Shown here piece after piece: positions 1-12,486 of a DNA stretch of 64,000 nucleotides. Position numbers and translations under genes: made by a program. Position 1 is the first letter of the stretch. Each line of letters opens with the position of its first letter. This DNA is from Filobasidium wieringae. Taxonomy: Eukaryota > Basidiomycota > Tremellomycetes > Filobasidiales > Filobasidiaceae. Under the pieces are notes generated by a model, which saw nothing but the letters and a program-made list of their open reading frames with translations, searched no databases and was not told where the DNA came from. Where the stretch lies: positions 310,001 through 374,000 of the forward strand of contig BCIV01000004.1 of the NCBI GenBank assembly GCA_001600055.1, read 5' to 3'.

Positions 1-713
1 CGATATTCTGACAGCGGATTCCTATAGAAGTTCAAGGCAAGGTAACGCACAGAGGGGGCTCCCGTGGCCGCGCGCCTCGTCACTCTGCTCACTGAGGTAA
101 AGTAGCTCGGGTTACCCTTACGTTCAAGTCAAAACGAAACGGCTTCGTATCCTTCCCTTATTTGCAGCGAGTAGATCGTCTACCTCCGAACGAGACACAA
201 GGCTTCTGGCGCGAAGGATCTGCTCGATCAGATCACACCACTTTGTCTACCTTGCGCGATAGTACGGGCTCTAGCAACACCTTCCTCGAATGTCCTCGAT
301 CATACTCGCTCCCAAATCTGGCTGACATCTGCTCGTAGGAAAAGCAATATTCCGTGAAACTTCTGACAACTCAGCTCGTGTTCAAGCACGATACACACAA
401 GTCGCAGTCTCGTCGTTGCCGCCAAACAGGACATTCTCGCTCACGCGCGACGTCGTGACGCTCGTGTTCAGACTACAACCCGCAAACGGTACGATGTGAC
501 GACGAGTAGAGACCAACGGCTGCGCACACCCTACCTGATACGGGATTGGACGATACGAGCTGATTCCCACGAACACGACTCGTTGGACTGAACGAACAAA
601 TGCACTTCTGAGTCATCATCAACTATAGATACAAAGTAGGGCAGGATACAGCTTTTCATGTTTTGCGTGTATACCGCCGTGAGACGCGATCTGTCGTGTA
701 TGGAGATCGCAGA
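1..713. other. 3' flank of the Rho GEF gene; no gene seen
   Basis: This stretch lies downstream of the stop codon of the minus-strand Rho GEF gene. The short open frames here have no recognisable domain, no credible splice partners and no compositional bias. It probably holds the 3' UTR and spacer. Confidence 0.4.
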
Positions 714-3700
714 TTATAATGTCGGGTTGTTGTTGCCATTGCCCGTGATAGAGGTGAACCCTTTGAGAGTGGAGAACAATCGCGCACTGCGCCTTCGTTT
801 GGGTGTATTATTAGGGCGTGCGCCCGGTGTCGCCGTCTCGTGCGATGCGAGGACGAGATTGGTGGTGATGGTGGGAGATTCGGCCAGGATAGACGGCAGT
901 GCTTGATGTCGTTCTTCTGGGTTCGTTGGAGACCCAGGAACGGATTGTAGGGCGACGGGTATGTCGGAGGGCGTCGAGTAGACGGACGACATGAGCGTTT
1001 CAGTGTCCAACGAGTTTCTCCGGCTGTCCACCACGCCAAACTCGCTGGTGGCGACGGAAGGAGCTTTACTTCGAGCGGGTCTGTTGAACCCCATGGAAAG
1101 CAATCCAGACGAGCTCGGGCTGAGGGCAGGTGGCACGTTGGTGTACCCGGCCCCCGAAGTGTAAACGGAATGAGCGTTCGAGACGGCAAAGTACCCGTCA
1201 GTCTCGTAACCCAATCCGGGCGATTGAGAGGGTTTGCGAGTGTCTGCGAACGAGGACTTGTGTGCGGAAGGACTAGGCGGGAGAGAGTACGAGCGATCTG
1301 CTTTCGGTCGACCGAACAGGGATCCTATATTGGTCAGAGACTGTTTCCTCTTGACGATAGGGAGTGCACCATCGAGACCGGTAGACAACGATCTCACATG
1401 CGGGCGACTGCTATGCTCCGTATTGACGGGTCTATGCGGTTGCGGCTCATCGTTCAGCTTGGCAAAGCCACCCGCGGGAGGCAGGTTACTGGCTCGGGTC
1501 ACCTCGGTGGACGCGGTATGACTGCCAGACGTCGCGTTCCAACCGCTTGGCGAGCTGTCGTACATCGAGAGGGAAAGTCCTCGCTTGATGCTTCCGGCGA
1601 TACTGTTCCGCTTCACGGTAGCCACCGGAGATCCTGCGGCTTCCTTCGAGTTGGGCATGGAAATGGTACGCTGATGACCTTCATCTCGAACGTCGATATA
1701 GCTACGTCGCCTTTTCAGTACACCGGAATCGCGAAGTGATAACCGGTTACGAAGGTTTGGCGTTGTAGGAGTGGCCGGGACCATACCGGAACGTTGCTCA
1801 CCCAGCATCCTGGCCAAGCTGATCTCCTCGCTGTACACGAGGTACCCGTCGATGGTCATCCGATGTATCGGCGACGCGCGACGCAAGAGCAAGCTCATCG
1901 AACTCGAAGTTTGAAGTGCAGCTTGCCGCATGGGCGTGGACGGTGTCTGAGGTTCAGGGATGTCGTCCATATCCGGTCGAATCGATTCGTGCAACGGGGT
2001 CTGAAGGACCTCGGGCGATTTTTCACCACTCTCCACCATGACAAGCGAGTTTCGCTTCGAAGGGGAGACGAGCTTGTCGATGGACATGGTAGATCCACGA
2101 CGACCCCTGGCGGTACCGAGGATCACGCTGCAGGGCAGATCGAGTACCGATGTCCCGATCTCTTCCCTGGCGGAACACAAAGCCGTCGCCCAGACGTCCT
2201 TTTCTTCTTGACAGACGGTAGCCAACTCGAAAAAGTGGTCAAGGAAGGTCAACCGGATGGAATAGGTCAGGAAACCTGTGTGTCCGGTGACTTTAGCAAG
2301 TGATACGATACGACTCGGGTTCGAACGTACCTTCGGTAACATCGATCATTTCAAACATCTCCAACGGCAAGTAATGTTTCACCTCGTAGCTGGTCTTCTT
2401 TACCTTGACAAACAGGATGAATCCACGGTAAAGGAACGCGCCCATATATTTGACCTTGACGGGGGATTGCAGTGGTGCGAGCGATTTGTGATGATACAGC
2501 ACATCCAATCCACCAGCCAATATGCAAGGCCCCAAACCGTCTATAAAGCTCTTGGTAACGATCTGCAGTCAATGCCCTAGCGGTCAGTAGCGATCCACAA
2601 CAGTGAAGAACACGATCCGTCTCACCAGATGAGGCTCGACACGACGAGCGATGTGATTCGTTCGAGCGATGGTCGTACTCCGCCTGTTCGCCTCGTCAGC
2701 CCTAGCAGCGGCCATTTTTGCTACAGCGAGTGCGCGACTCGGATCCACTCCCACATCATAGCTCCTGAAAAACTCCATCTTGTCCTCGAGTGAAGGTGAC
2801 GGCGTGGAGCTGGTCGGCGTCGTCAAGGTGTACAAGACGAGGGAATACCGACAGATCCTTTGAACGGGAAGGATGAGGAGATCCCTGAGATGCAACCTCG
2901 AGGGCGACGAAGACAAGGTGGGCGGAGGGACGGATTGCATATCGAAATTCGGGCTCTCATCTTGCAAGATCTGGTAGAGCGTCTTGTGGGATCTCATCGC
3001 AGAGACGATCCGACAACGTCTTTCGAAAGCGTGCCATTCCGGTCTGTTCTCGACCTTGCGTATGATGTCCGATGCGGTCGCGCATCCGGAACAAAACTTG
3101 TCGTAAATGTCCAAACCGGATGCCTGTACCGATACGTATCAACGATCCACATCGCGATCGATTGCATGACGACGACGACGACTGCTACTCACATCTTCGA
3201 CAAACACTGCGGAAACCTTCCTGATCATCCTCTCCGTCCTAGCAGGTTCATCGACGGCGGTAGGTAGATCGGATTCCGTCCCCAACCGTTCCTCCCGTAA
3301 GACCTCTACCATCCTGGCGGAGAACTGTTCGTGAAAGTAAAGCATATCTCCCAGATTCCTTGCGATCGCCGCATGGTCCGATTCGCTTATACAAGCCAAC
3401 GCCGCCAATTGAGGTAGACAGATCTCGACCAAGTCCCTCAGCTGAGCGGTATAGGCCACTTCGGTCTCGACGAGCGCGACGATCTGATACTTCCTCCTAT
3501 CCGATCGTCTCATCCTCGTGGCCAGCTTGTCGTTCAAGGCCTTTGTCAGATCGTCCATCATCGTCGACTCGTCCTTCCCCGTCCCTTGTCCAGCGATGAT
3601 CGGCTCGACCGTCTCCTTCCCCGCGTTCTTCGTGCTCCTCGAGAGCGAGGTGGAAGCGGAGGATAACAACCCCTCGACCGTGCCCGCTCCGGAAGACGTC

Positions 3701-5259
3701 TCGGTGAGGGAAGGCATATGAAGCAACTCGTCGAAACTCCCTCTCGGTTCGTTTTCCCCCGAAGACCCGACCCCGTGAGATTGGTTCGATCCGTCGTACC
3801 CATCCACAGCGATATCCATCCCCACGATTCCCGTAAGAAGAGGCAACCCATCCTGTAACCCCAAAACGCTCGATTCCCCTAAAGCCTTGCTCGTGAAGAA
3901 ATCCACCGCCGCATCCCTCGATCCGGCTCTGGATAAAGGTAAAGCCAGTCCGGGACTGACGAGTGGTCTCCCCACCCCACCCAATCCGTCCCTGAGCGGA
4001 GCGATGATCTCATACCCCTCGTTCGAACGTTCGAACCCTTTCCCCGGGTCACCCAAGTCCACACTCCTCCTTATCCCATGGTGATGAACCCGAGCTGGTT
4101 TCTTCTTGTAACTCAAACTGGACGTCCTCCTGGGCACCCTGACGTCCTCTTCTCGTAGCGGTTGCCAATCCTCGTCATCCCCTCCCGTCCCCCTGTCCGT
4201 GTTCGATTTGAGGACCGAACCGCTGCTCATCGGCACGACGGGGCTGTAAAACGTGACGGCAGGTAAAGCACCGGGCGGTAAACTCCCTCGCTTCCAATCA
4301 TCCCCCTTCCCCCTGTTCATCTGTGGAAGAGGAGTCACCGTCTGTCCACCCCAAGTATGACTCAGCGGATTCGTAGGCGAATGACCAAGGGTCTGGGAGG
4401 AAGAAGGAGCGTTGGAGTTGGAATTCGAGGCATTACGTTTAGCGAGTGAAGATCCGGAGGGGGTTATGGTGGATGCGAACGAAGAGTTTGAGGGGTACTT
4501 GTATACCTCCCTCGAACCTGAGCCTGAACCTGAACTCGGATCGGGTCGGATGGTACTGACCGAAAACGAACGTGGTTTCCTCCCCGAAGGTTGATGATGA
4601 TGACCATGACCATGACCATGCCCATGATCTGAACCGTAATGAGCATTATAGTTGGAGCCGCCGAGATGACCATCCCGACCGAGATCGAGATTCAGTGACG
4701 ATGAATCGGGCACAACAACCCTCAACCCTCTAGGTCTCTCCATCCCCGGTCCAGGGAACCCCATCTCGTGGTCATACGACGTTTCTTGAGCGCGACCATC
4801 GTAAGGGGAAGAGGTGGAGACGGAAGGTGTTCTCCTTCCCTTTGAAAGCGTCGAGCTTGAAGAAGATGGACCGGGATCGCCGGACCTGGACGGTAGAGCT
4901 GACGATGATGACGATGAAGGTAAGCAAGCTGGACCGGAGAACCTTCTTCCCGAATATTGATTAGGTAGATGGTTGGGATGAGAAGGACCGGGATGTGAAT
5001 TCGTGGGGGGATCGTTCGATTGCGCAAGGTGGATCGGTTGTGAGGGAAGGGGGAAATCCATCCTCCAAGTGGACGGTGGGAACGTTTTCCCGACCTTCCC
5101 CGAGTTCCTTTCCTTCTCCGCCGGGTCGAAAGATGGACGATGGACCATAGGGAGGGAAGGGATATAATGTAACGATCCCGGCAAGGTGGAAGGAGGGAGT
5201 GGCAATCCTCCTGAATCCGCATTACTAGATCTCCGGGGTTGTATCACTGGAGGATGCAT
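714..5259 (-). CDS. Rho-family guanine nucleotide exchange factor (DH-PH domains, Bud3-like)
   Basis: Four exons (5259-3193, 3123-2626, 2562-2331, 2275-714) join in frame to give 1452 aa. The first ~580 residues are Ser/Pro/Gly-rich and disordered. A DBL-homology domain starts near residue 585 with RRKYQIVALVETEVAY and spans the first intron; its last conserved helix contains LHLRDLLILPVQRICRYSL, the hallmark DH segment that contacts the GTPase. A PH-like domain follows (about 855-970), including PVKVKYMGAFLYRGF and ending in a C-terminal helix with the expected Trp (KDVWATAL). The rest is a Ser-rich tail. The family activates Rho/Cdc42 GTPases at sites of polarised growth. The PH segment resembles filamentous-fungal Bud3, which is an inference from memory. 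All donors are GTGAGT, GTGAGA or GTACGT. The ATG at 5259 opens the longest frame; a later start cannot be excluded. Confidence 0.85.
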
Positions 5260-6694
5260 GACGAGGTCCTAGTGGATACGAGTTTTTCGAGGACGATGTC
5301 GAGCACGGGAACGGACACTCGATGGCAAGCGAGCGAGGCTGGAGGATACGAGTTGAGGCTGGTTATAAGTTGATCCCCTTTTTCATTCGAGTGGGTTATC
5401 GGGGAGGTGACATGCTGTGTGGAGTGATCAGGGAGTGGAGAGTGTGAGGATGGAGGTGGGTATGGCAGTAGGTGGTAGGTAGAGTCCCGATGTATCGCTG
5501 GTTGCTGGTTGACCTTTCACTTGCGAGTGAGAACGACTTTGATGTGCACTGGCGTTATTAGTTATTGCGAAGATGACTGCAAGCGGAATAAAGAAACGTC
5601 CCCTCCGGGTGACGTAAGCAGGATTCACTCAGTGTCGACCCTGACCTGCCATTCGTACTCGAGCGAGCATAGGTCGATACTGGATACATGCACCGTATAC
5701 TCTGTCTGCTCTACCTACTCTACCTACAGCAACCAGCGAGCAGCTACCACCTACTAATGATCGTACCACACTCACCCGCTCCCGATCGCCCATCACGCAT
5801 CACGCATCCCCTTCCCGCTATCCATCTGCACAGCCCGTACACAACTGACAACTAGCACTATCACTATCACTACTCTATCGTACTCAACATCTACTCCCTA
5901 CTCCCAAGCCGATCGCTCTCGACCTGACCTCACACGGATGATTATTCCCAGCACACGACCGGCGAGCAGATTACTACCATCCCGAGCCATGCGAGCCAGG
6001 GCGAAGGGCGAAGAGGAATAACGTTTTTCAACTTTCATTTCGTTTCAGGGGCGAGCGGGGGTGGGGGGGGAGAGGGCAAAGAGCAGAGCGAGAGGCAGAG
6101 GGGGGAGTCCCCGCACCGCAGTCAGACGGGATCGTTCACCGGCGCGCGCGTACACTACTGTAGCGCTACGACTTTCCGTTCGATTCGTTTTCTCGTTCTC
6201 TCGTTCTCGTTCTTGGCAGAGGCAGTGTGGCAAAGCAGTGACAGCTGACAGCTGACACCTGACACTGGGGAGGTCAGATAACGAGCACGGACCGACCGAG
6301 CACGCCGAGCATGAGAGAGAGATCCTTCTTCCCCCACGTAAGTGTACCTCGCTGCGTAGCTAGCGATCGAGAAGACGGTTAGTATCGTATCATACATGCT
6401 TCCTGCGCAGTATAACGACGAGCGCGCAAAACGACGATTCTCATCGAGCTAGCGAGGTACATTCATATCCCACTCCACCTCGCCCCGACCTCGGTCTTTG
6501 CTCCTCATGAAACGTTCCCACACTCAAAGACCGAGGCGATAATCTCGCACCACCCAAACCTTCACAGGGGTCTCATCTGCCCCGATCCTGATCCGTTCCC
6601 TCTTTTTCGCCCCTCACATCCTCTCAATCATGATCATGATCGCTATCACTATAGGTACATCGCATGACTCATCAGTGAACGTGTACTCGTACAT
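5260..6694. other. 1.4-kb promoter and 5' region of the Rho GEF gene
   Basis: This is the intergenic space between the NOB1 stop codon and the Rho GEF start, both on the minus strand. It holds C/T-rich tracts and short repeats such as CACTATCACTATCACTAC near 5850, and a G-run near 6060. Open frames are short and unsupported. It probably carries the NOB1 3' UTR and the GEF promoter and leader. Confidence 0.4.
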
Positions 6695-8651
6695 CTACTT
6701 CTTCCTCCTCCTAGCCTCGTTGGGGTTCTTCCTCCCGTGCCCTATCTTGGGGAGGAAACCGTTATCGTTGTTCCTCCCTTTTCCTGATGATCCGCTCGTG
6801 AGCATTTCAGGTAACCACTAAGATCAGGATCAGGATCAGAATCAAAATCAGAATCAGAGATCCGGAATGCAACGTTCGTCAAGGTCCGAGCGAAAAGAGG
6901 AAAAGACGGGTTCCGGAAACCTCGACTCGCCGACTCACATCAGGATCGTTCCAACTCCCCAACCCCCCCTTGCCCTCCCTCTGAGCCCTGACGGCCCTCT
7001 CCAACTCCCTCTCCTCCTTCCCCCTCCTTCCCTGCTCCATCTTCAACCCCTTCATGAACTCCTTCTGGTCTTCCCGCAGGACGAGTTCCTCCTTCGGTCC
7101 ACCCTTGGCCGAACCGGGCTTGGGAGCGGGGAGGGGAAAGATCGTACCCCTCGTCCGGTATTGGAAGTTTTGTTTCAGATGGACCTCCGTTCGCGCCGTA
7201 GGGTGAGAGGCGGTCGGCGCGTGGGTACTGATGCTCGCTCGGATCAGGGTCGGGCCTCCACAAGAAGGACAGAACTTTTTCGACGGGTCTTTACAGATCC
7301 TGGTCGTTTCGCCAAAGCAAAAAAAAAACAATGACGGGTTCAGTACAGGGCATGTGCATGATCATTCCCAATCGATCGATAGGACCGGACAGACTCACTT
7401 GAAACAAGCATGACATCTCAACACCCAGCTCTTGACGCTCTTGATCCTCTTCCCACCTTCCCCTACCAGTCCCAAACCCATCTGAACCAGTACGTTCTGA
7501 ACGGCGTAATCCCCCGTGTAACAGGCCACAGGGACCTGTCTTTCCTCCCGTTTCCTCCTCACCAGTCTCCTTTTCTGAGTCTTACTAAGTCCCACGGGGG
7601 CGCTAGGAGAATCCCCCAACGCGTTCGTAGAGTTCTGAACGGATTGTATCGTCTGGCCTGGAAGGGATGATGTGGATTGAACGGGGATCAACCCCAAGTC
7701 GACGGCTTTATGGGAATTGACGTTCCCAGGGGTGATCCATTCGCCAGCTTCATCATCGCTGGATTGGATCCCCTCTTGTTCCCAGTTCTCATCGTCTTCG
7801 TAGACTTGTTCGAACTGACGAGCGGTCTCTCGTTCCATCCCCCGCCTGAGTTTGGCGATCCGGTCCTGTTCTGCCCTTTCTTGAGGTGTAGGTTCGAGGG
7901 AGAGCGAGGAGAGGTCGGGAACGGATGGGGCGGGTTGGGAGGATGATGCGGTGGACCCGATGGGGTGGGAAGAGGAAGAGGGGAGGGAAGGGAATGCGTC
8001 TTCTATCGTATCGTCCTTCTTCTTCTCGTCCTGTTCGACCGTCTCCTTCGTCACCGTGTTCAATCCCCAAGCATTCTTCATGACCCTAGGTACCGCCTTC
8101 TTCTCCTCTTCTTTCTCTTCCTGTACCTGGACCTCCGCCTGCTCGTCCTGTTCGACCCCATCTTCATCCTGCTCCTCCTTCTCCTTCTCGTTCACAGTCC
8201 GGTTAGCTTGGGAAGCCTTGTATTCCTCCTCCAAAGCTAGCGTCAAAGCGAGCACAGCCAAATCCGGCTTAGAGAGGACCGAGTAATCTCCCGTCTTCTG
8301 TGCGAAAGCGATCACTGTGGTGTTCACATACGATTTTTAGGAAAAGAACGAACAGAAACAAGTGAGAACCGATCAGGGAAGGAAACTGCAGCATCTCGAG
8401 CTCGCTGAAGACTCACCTTTTGCCAAACTGGCCGGATCGGCACCCCGGACTTGGACCTGAACACCCTCGATCAATCCAGCCTGGATTCGTTCCCAATACG
8501 TCCTACTCTTCTCGTCCCGTAATTCCGCTACTACTTGAGGGACGGTGTAGAACGTCTGTGCCATCCCTCGAAGCGGAAGGAGGGAGAGGAGTGGACCTGC
8601 ATCGAGGATGAGGGAATGGACTGGTGGCTCTTTCGAAGTCGAGGTGGACAT
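6695..8651 (-). CDS. NOB1: NOB1, 20S pre-rRNA D-site endonuclease
   Basis: Four exons (8651-8417, 8314-7399, 7299-6939, 6817-6695) give 544 aa. NOB1 cuts at the 3' end of 18S rRNA during late 40S maturation. The N-terminus is a PIN nuclease domain beginning SLILDAGPLLSL, with the first acidic residue at Asp17 and KPDLAVLALTLALE after the first intron. A long acidic middle follows. The zinc ribbon is split by intron 2: SWVLRCHACFK joins ICKDPSKKFCPSCGG, giving the CxxC...CxxC pair near residues 379-396. The short last exon supplies the basic ending GRKNPNEARRRKK that is typical of the family. The chosen ATG at 8651 gives the normal family start; an in-frame ATG lies 66 nt upstream. The flanking exon 4 was found by following a GTGAGT donor at 6938. 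Confidence 0.95.
6818..6938 (-). repeat. GATCAG/AATCAG hexamer run inside the NOB1 intron 3
   Basis: Between about 6821 and 6862 the plus strand repeats GATCAG and AATCAG units six or seven times. The run lies wholly inside the 121-nt third intron of NOB1, next to the acceptor, and makes it one of the longer introns of the window. Confidence 0.6.
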
Positions 8652-10058
8652 GGTGCGTTGAGGTGTATATGTAAAGTCGGAACAGAGAGGCGCAAGAAGG
8701 CTGAGCGAGATGAGCAATCAACCATCACCACAAGGATAATTCAATAATCTAATCTCTAACGGACATGAGACCTGTGATGATCTCCGTCAAGCAATGGATG
8801 CTCAATGTTCAATGTTCGATGTCCATGTCCATGTCCGCTCGAAGACCTGCTTCCGCCTGCCGATCTCGACCGGCGTGGCATTCCCATCAGAAAGATCGCT
8901 CCCTCCACCTCTTTGAAAGCCTCCGTGCGTGTGGCGGTCTCGGCTGGGAAATCAATCCGCTTGCGCTTGCACAAGGCCGGTTTCGCTGGAAGTGCAGGCC
9001 ATTCGCGCGCCCAAGCAGGAACGTTCAGGCTAGGGATTCCAATGACGCGATTGTCAGCTGGAACCCCGCCCTGACCGAGCCTATCTCTAATGAAACCGAT
9101 GACTACAGCCGTTTGTGGGATTCGGAAGGAAAACAGAAAGAACGCGCAGGTCGAGGGGATCGAGCGAACGATCGGACAACGAGTGTTTGTGGGAGACCGG
9201 ATTTCTGATCTCGGACAACAGTTATGCCCGTGATATGATTTCATCTGGACATCTTCTCGCTCGCTCGTCTCGTTCCTCGAGTCTGCTTCCCTTGGACTGT
9301 GGAAGCTTGAAAGCTGAAAGCTTGACCGACGTCAAGGACAAAGCGAACGGCTAGCCCGTCGACCAGATAGAAGTCGTCTCTTTTCCCTTCTGCCTCCACT
9401 GGCCATTCTCCCCGTCTCTCGCGCAGCACCAACGCATCAACGCACACTCGCAACTTTGCACTTCCTTTGGATCTTGTCAGTCGCAACACTCGCTCTTATC
9501 CCTGCCTGTCCCACCGGCTCCACTTCGGATTTCAACGCAAATAGCGGAGCTCGACTGTTTGGACCGAAAGGTATATACATTAGTTGGAACTTGCAGTTTT
9601 CGGCTACACGCCAACCCCGGACAATCAATATAACAGAGTGCAATTTACACATCGCCGCCAGCCCACTCATCGTCCCACGCCCACATCTCCACATTCCTCA
9701 TCGCCCCCTCGTAGAACAAGCTCTCACAATTCTCACAGTTCACAGGCGAATCGTATCCCGCATTTCGATTATCGTCGTACCATCCTTTGGATCGTACTGA
9801 TCGAAAGGCAAGGCTCCATTCGATCTCACACACACGCATCTGCCTTGTTCTCGGCCGTACTTTGCGCTGAGACGCAGATTTTGCGATTGACAATACTCGG
9901 CGTACTCGTCAAAACCAAAGGACACTCATATCGACTCTAGCGACTTGCTATTTGCCTACTTGCCTACTTGCGTACTTGTACTTGGGGATACAGTCCATCC
10001 CGCAGCCACCATCAACATCACCTTCACCCGTGTCAACACTCATTCACGGACATAAACC
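8652..10058. promoter_or_regulatory. Divergent promoter region of NOB1 and the bZIP gene
   Basis: These 1.4 kb separate the divergent starts of NOB1 (minus) and the bZIP factor (plus). A CTTGCCTACTTGC-type repeat lies near 9945-9985. A 162-codon minus frame (9244-8756) is open and includes Arg/Ser/Gly/His-rich sequence, but it overlaps a long open frame on the other strand and has no recognised domain. I do not call it a gene. Confidence 0.35.
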
Positions 10059-12093
10059 ATGACCGAAATGACTAATCACAACGCGACGGACAAGTCGACA
10101 TTGAACGCTGCGGTCTCTATGATGCCACCACCTGCAAGGAGATTGAGATCCTCTCAGAAAATCACTGCAAATGATAGTACCACTACTTCTAGCAATACGT
10201 CGACGACGGGACAAGGGTTTGCAGCGGGGAACGCTTCGGCCTCTTCATCTTCTACCGGTCCGATTAGAGCGAAGCCGGTGAGTTTAAAAAGACACGGACG
10301 AGCGGTATCTCGATCTGGCGAGACTGATCGCATGTTCGTACTACAGTCGAGAGTCAAAGGGGAATCATCTCAGAAAAGGAAAGAACAGAGTACGTCCCTT
10401 CTCGTTTTACTCTCTCATCTCCTCGCCTCTCACCTTTGCACCCGTCACCCCTCCAGACCGAGTTGCCCAAAGAGCATTCCGCAAGCGCCAAAAAGCATAC
10501 TTCCACGACCTTGAACGTGAAGTGGGGGAGAAGAGTGAGAAGATTCAGGTCATTTGGAAGAGTAATGCCTATCTCGTCGATGTGATGCAAAAGTTGCAAC
10601 AAGAGAATATCGAGGTGAGTTTTTACTGTAACGTGCGGACAGTGGATCCCGGCAGGTATTGACGATCGGACTTTCGCCGCGGATTGTAGTTGAAAAAAGG
10701 AAAAGCACCTAATATGAACATTTCGATGGACGGCTCGTTCAACTTGATCCCAGGCCCTTCTAGTCCCAATACAACCGGATCCGTGACTGTTAACATCGAT
10801 TCGCCCACTTTGACCGAGACCCTCTTACCGACGAACAAAGGAAAGGGGAAATCGGGTGACCCGCTTGAGAGCGATGACGAGTTGGTCAGCGTGAACGATC
10901 TGGTCCCCAAATCCGCAGGGTATGGGAACATGCCTCGAAATGGTAAAGGGAAAAGCGACAGTGGGATCTCGGAATTCTCTTCCCCTCTGAACCAATACAA
11001 TGCTTTCCCTCTCGCTCAACAAACATCGCAGTTCCAGCCTTACGCTCAAGCGCAGGGACAGGAACAACAGGAGAGGAATTACTTTCGACCCAGCGCGACT
11101 CCACTCTCCATGTCCACTTCCATCTCACCAACCGACCAACCAGACTTCCGTCGATCGTCTGAAATGTCATACCATTCTTCCGAAGATAGCCGAGGTTCTG
11201 GATCGATGGTGGATTCCATCGTGGGGCTCGACAGTCCCGGTCATAGCCACAGCAATCAGGATCGGTCGTATTCTTCTGGATCGACGAAGGGCGCATGTGA
11301 TTACGATACTCTCATTAGCGATCTTCGGAAGATCCATTCGGAGCAGGAAGAAGTGAGTAACAGGGTCGCGGGAATGAATGTACCCGGGGTCGTCATTCGG
11401 GATTTCGTTCCCGATGTTCCTCAGCGATCGACGGGCGAGATTCAAGGTCAGCAGCGACAGGGAGATGAAACGAAGACAAAGGCGAGGAGATATTCGGAGG
11501 CTTTGAGGAAACATCACGCTGGACCTCTTTCCGGTCAAACGCAACAACAACCGACACAGACCGATCTCAAACCCAACGCATCGATCCAACAGGGTAACAT
11601 GTTCACCTGGAACCCTTCTTCGAATGACACGAGGCAACCTGGATCCGGGAATCTCGCCTGGGATTCCGGGAAATGGGCTCAAGACGTTTCGGCCTTTCAG
11701 CAACAGGCGCAGATGGAAAGGTTCCAACACGCCAATCAGATGGACCAACAGATGCATTTGCAGCGTCAACAACCTCAAGGACAGGTACAACTGGAGGTAC
11801 CTGGGGCGCCTATGGGGAACTTGCCGAACGTCAGAAACGGTTGGGTGCAGGAGGGCTTGAAGAGCGATGCGAATGGAGGCATGATGCCTTTCACTGGGGT
11901 ACTTACTCCCCTGGATGGAGGGTTAGGGGTCGGGGTGCAGACGGATTACCCCTGGCCGACTTATACGGCCCACTGGGACGTTCCCGAGAAGGAACAGGTG
12001 GCGTTGGAAGATCAAAACTTGACGGCCTTTGGGCATATGGGCAATTACTTTGTGGACAGTCCATCGGCGAGTCCTTTTGCTGGCGTCATCTGA
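10059..12093 (+). CDS. bZIP transcription factor, Yap/AP-1 type
   Basis: Three exons (10059-10389, 10457-10614, 10690-12093) give 630 aa. The splice at 10389/10457 completes the basic region: KEQ joins NRVAQRAFRKRQKAYFHDLE at about residues 110-131. This is the fungal Yap signature (RxxxQRAFRxR), followed by heptads of a leucine zipper that run to the next splice. The remainder is Ser/Pro- then Gln-rich (about residues 260-560), typical of an activation domain. I see only an isolated Cys and no Cys-rich redox domain at the C-terminus, so this is probably not the Yap1 oxidative-stress regulator itself. Targets are unknown. Nuclear location is inferred from the family. Confidence 0.85.
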
Positions 12094-12486
12094 ATACCGG
12101 TTCATGTGGGACCGAAAAAAGCAAGAGCAAAAGCAAAAAGCACGGGATTGAATTGAATTCGAGTGGTGGACGACGGCGATCTGTATCTAAATCGAACTGG
12201 TAGAATAAAAGTGTATCGATCGGCGATATCGCTGTTAAATTATTGTATAGAGAAGACGAGTGAACATCATAGTGTGACATGTTACTTCCCGGTTTAGCGG
12301 GCTCTGCCTGCGGTGGATGTTCAATGATTTGTTTCCGCTCTGGCGTTGGACGAATATCGAACAAGGTTCATCCGAGGTCGGTTTCGCTATTTTCAGCCAG
12401 ACTCGTTGATTTCTTGATCCCAAAAGTCAATCCAATCGACTCGGACACTTGAACGTCGATGGTTCAGGTTGCCAACTAGCCCAACG
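12094..12486. other. Spacer between the bZIP and transporter genes
   Basis: This 0.4-kb region holds the bZIP 3' UTR, an A-rich stretch near 12115-12145 and the presumed promoter of the next gene on the same strand. No gene is seen. Confidence 0.35.

Noticed and set aside
1170..1739. 189-codon plus-strand ORF and other long plus-strand ORFs within 650-3270
   Set aside because: They are antisense shadows of the Rho GEF coding sequence, Arg/Ser-rich and without domains.
8756..9244. 162-codon minus-strand ORF between NOB1 and the bZIP gene
   Set aside because: An equally long frame is open on the opposite strand, the composition is Arg/Ser/Gly/His-rich in the end part, and no domain or splice model supports it.
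9456..9800. ORF with a signal-peptide-like start (HFLWILSVATLALIPACPTG)
   Set aside because: It begins with TTG, not ATG, lies in the bZIP promoter, and the rest has no protein-like features.
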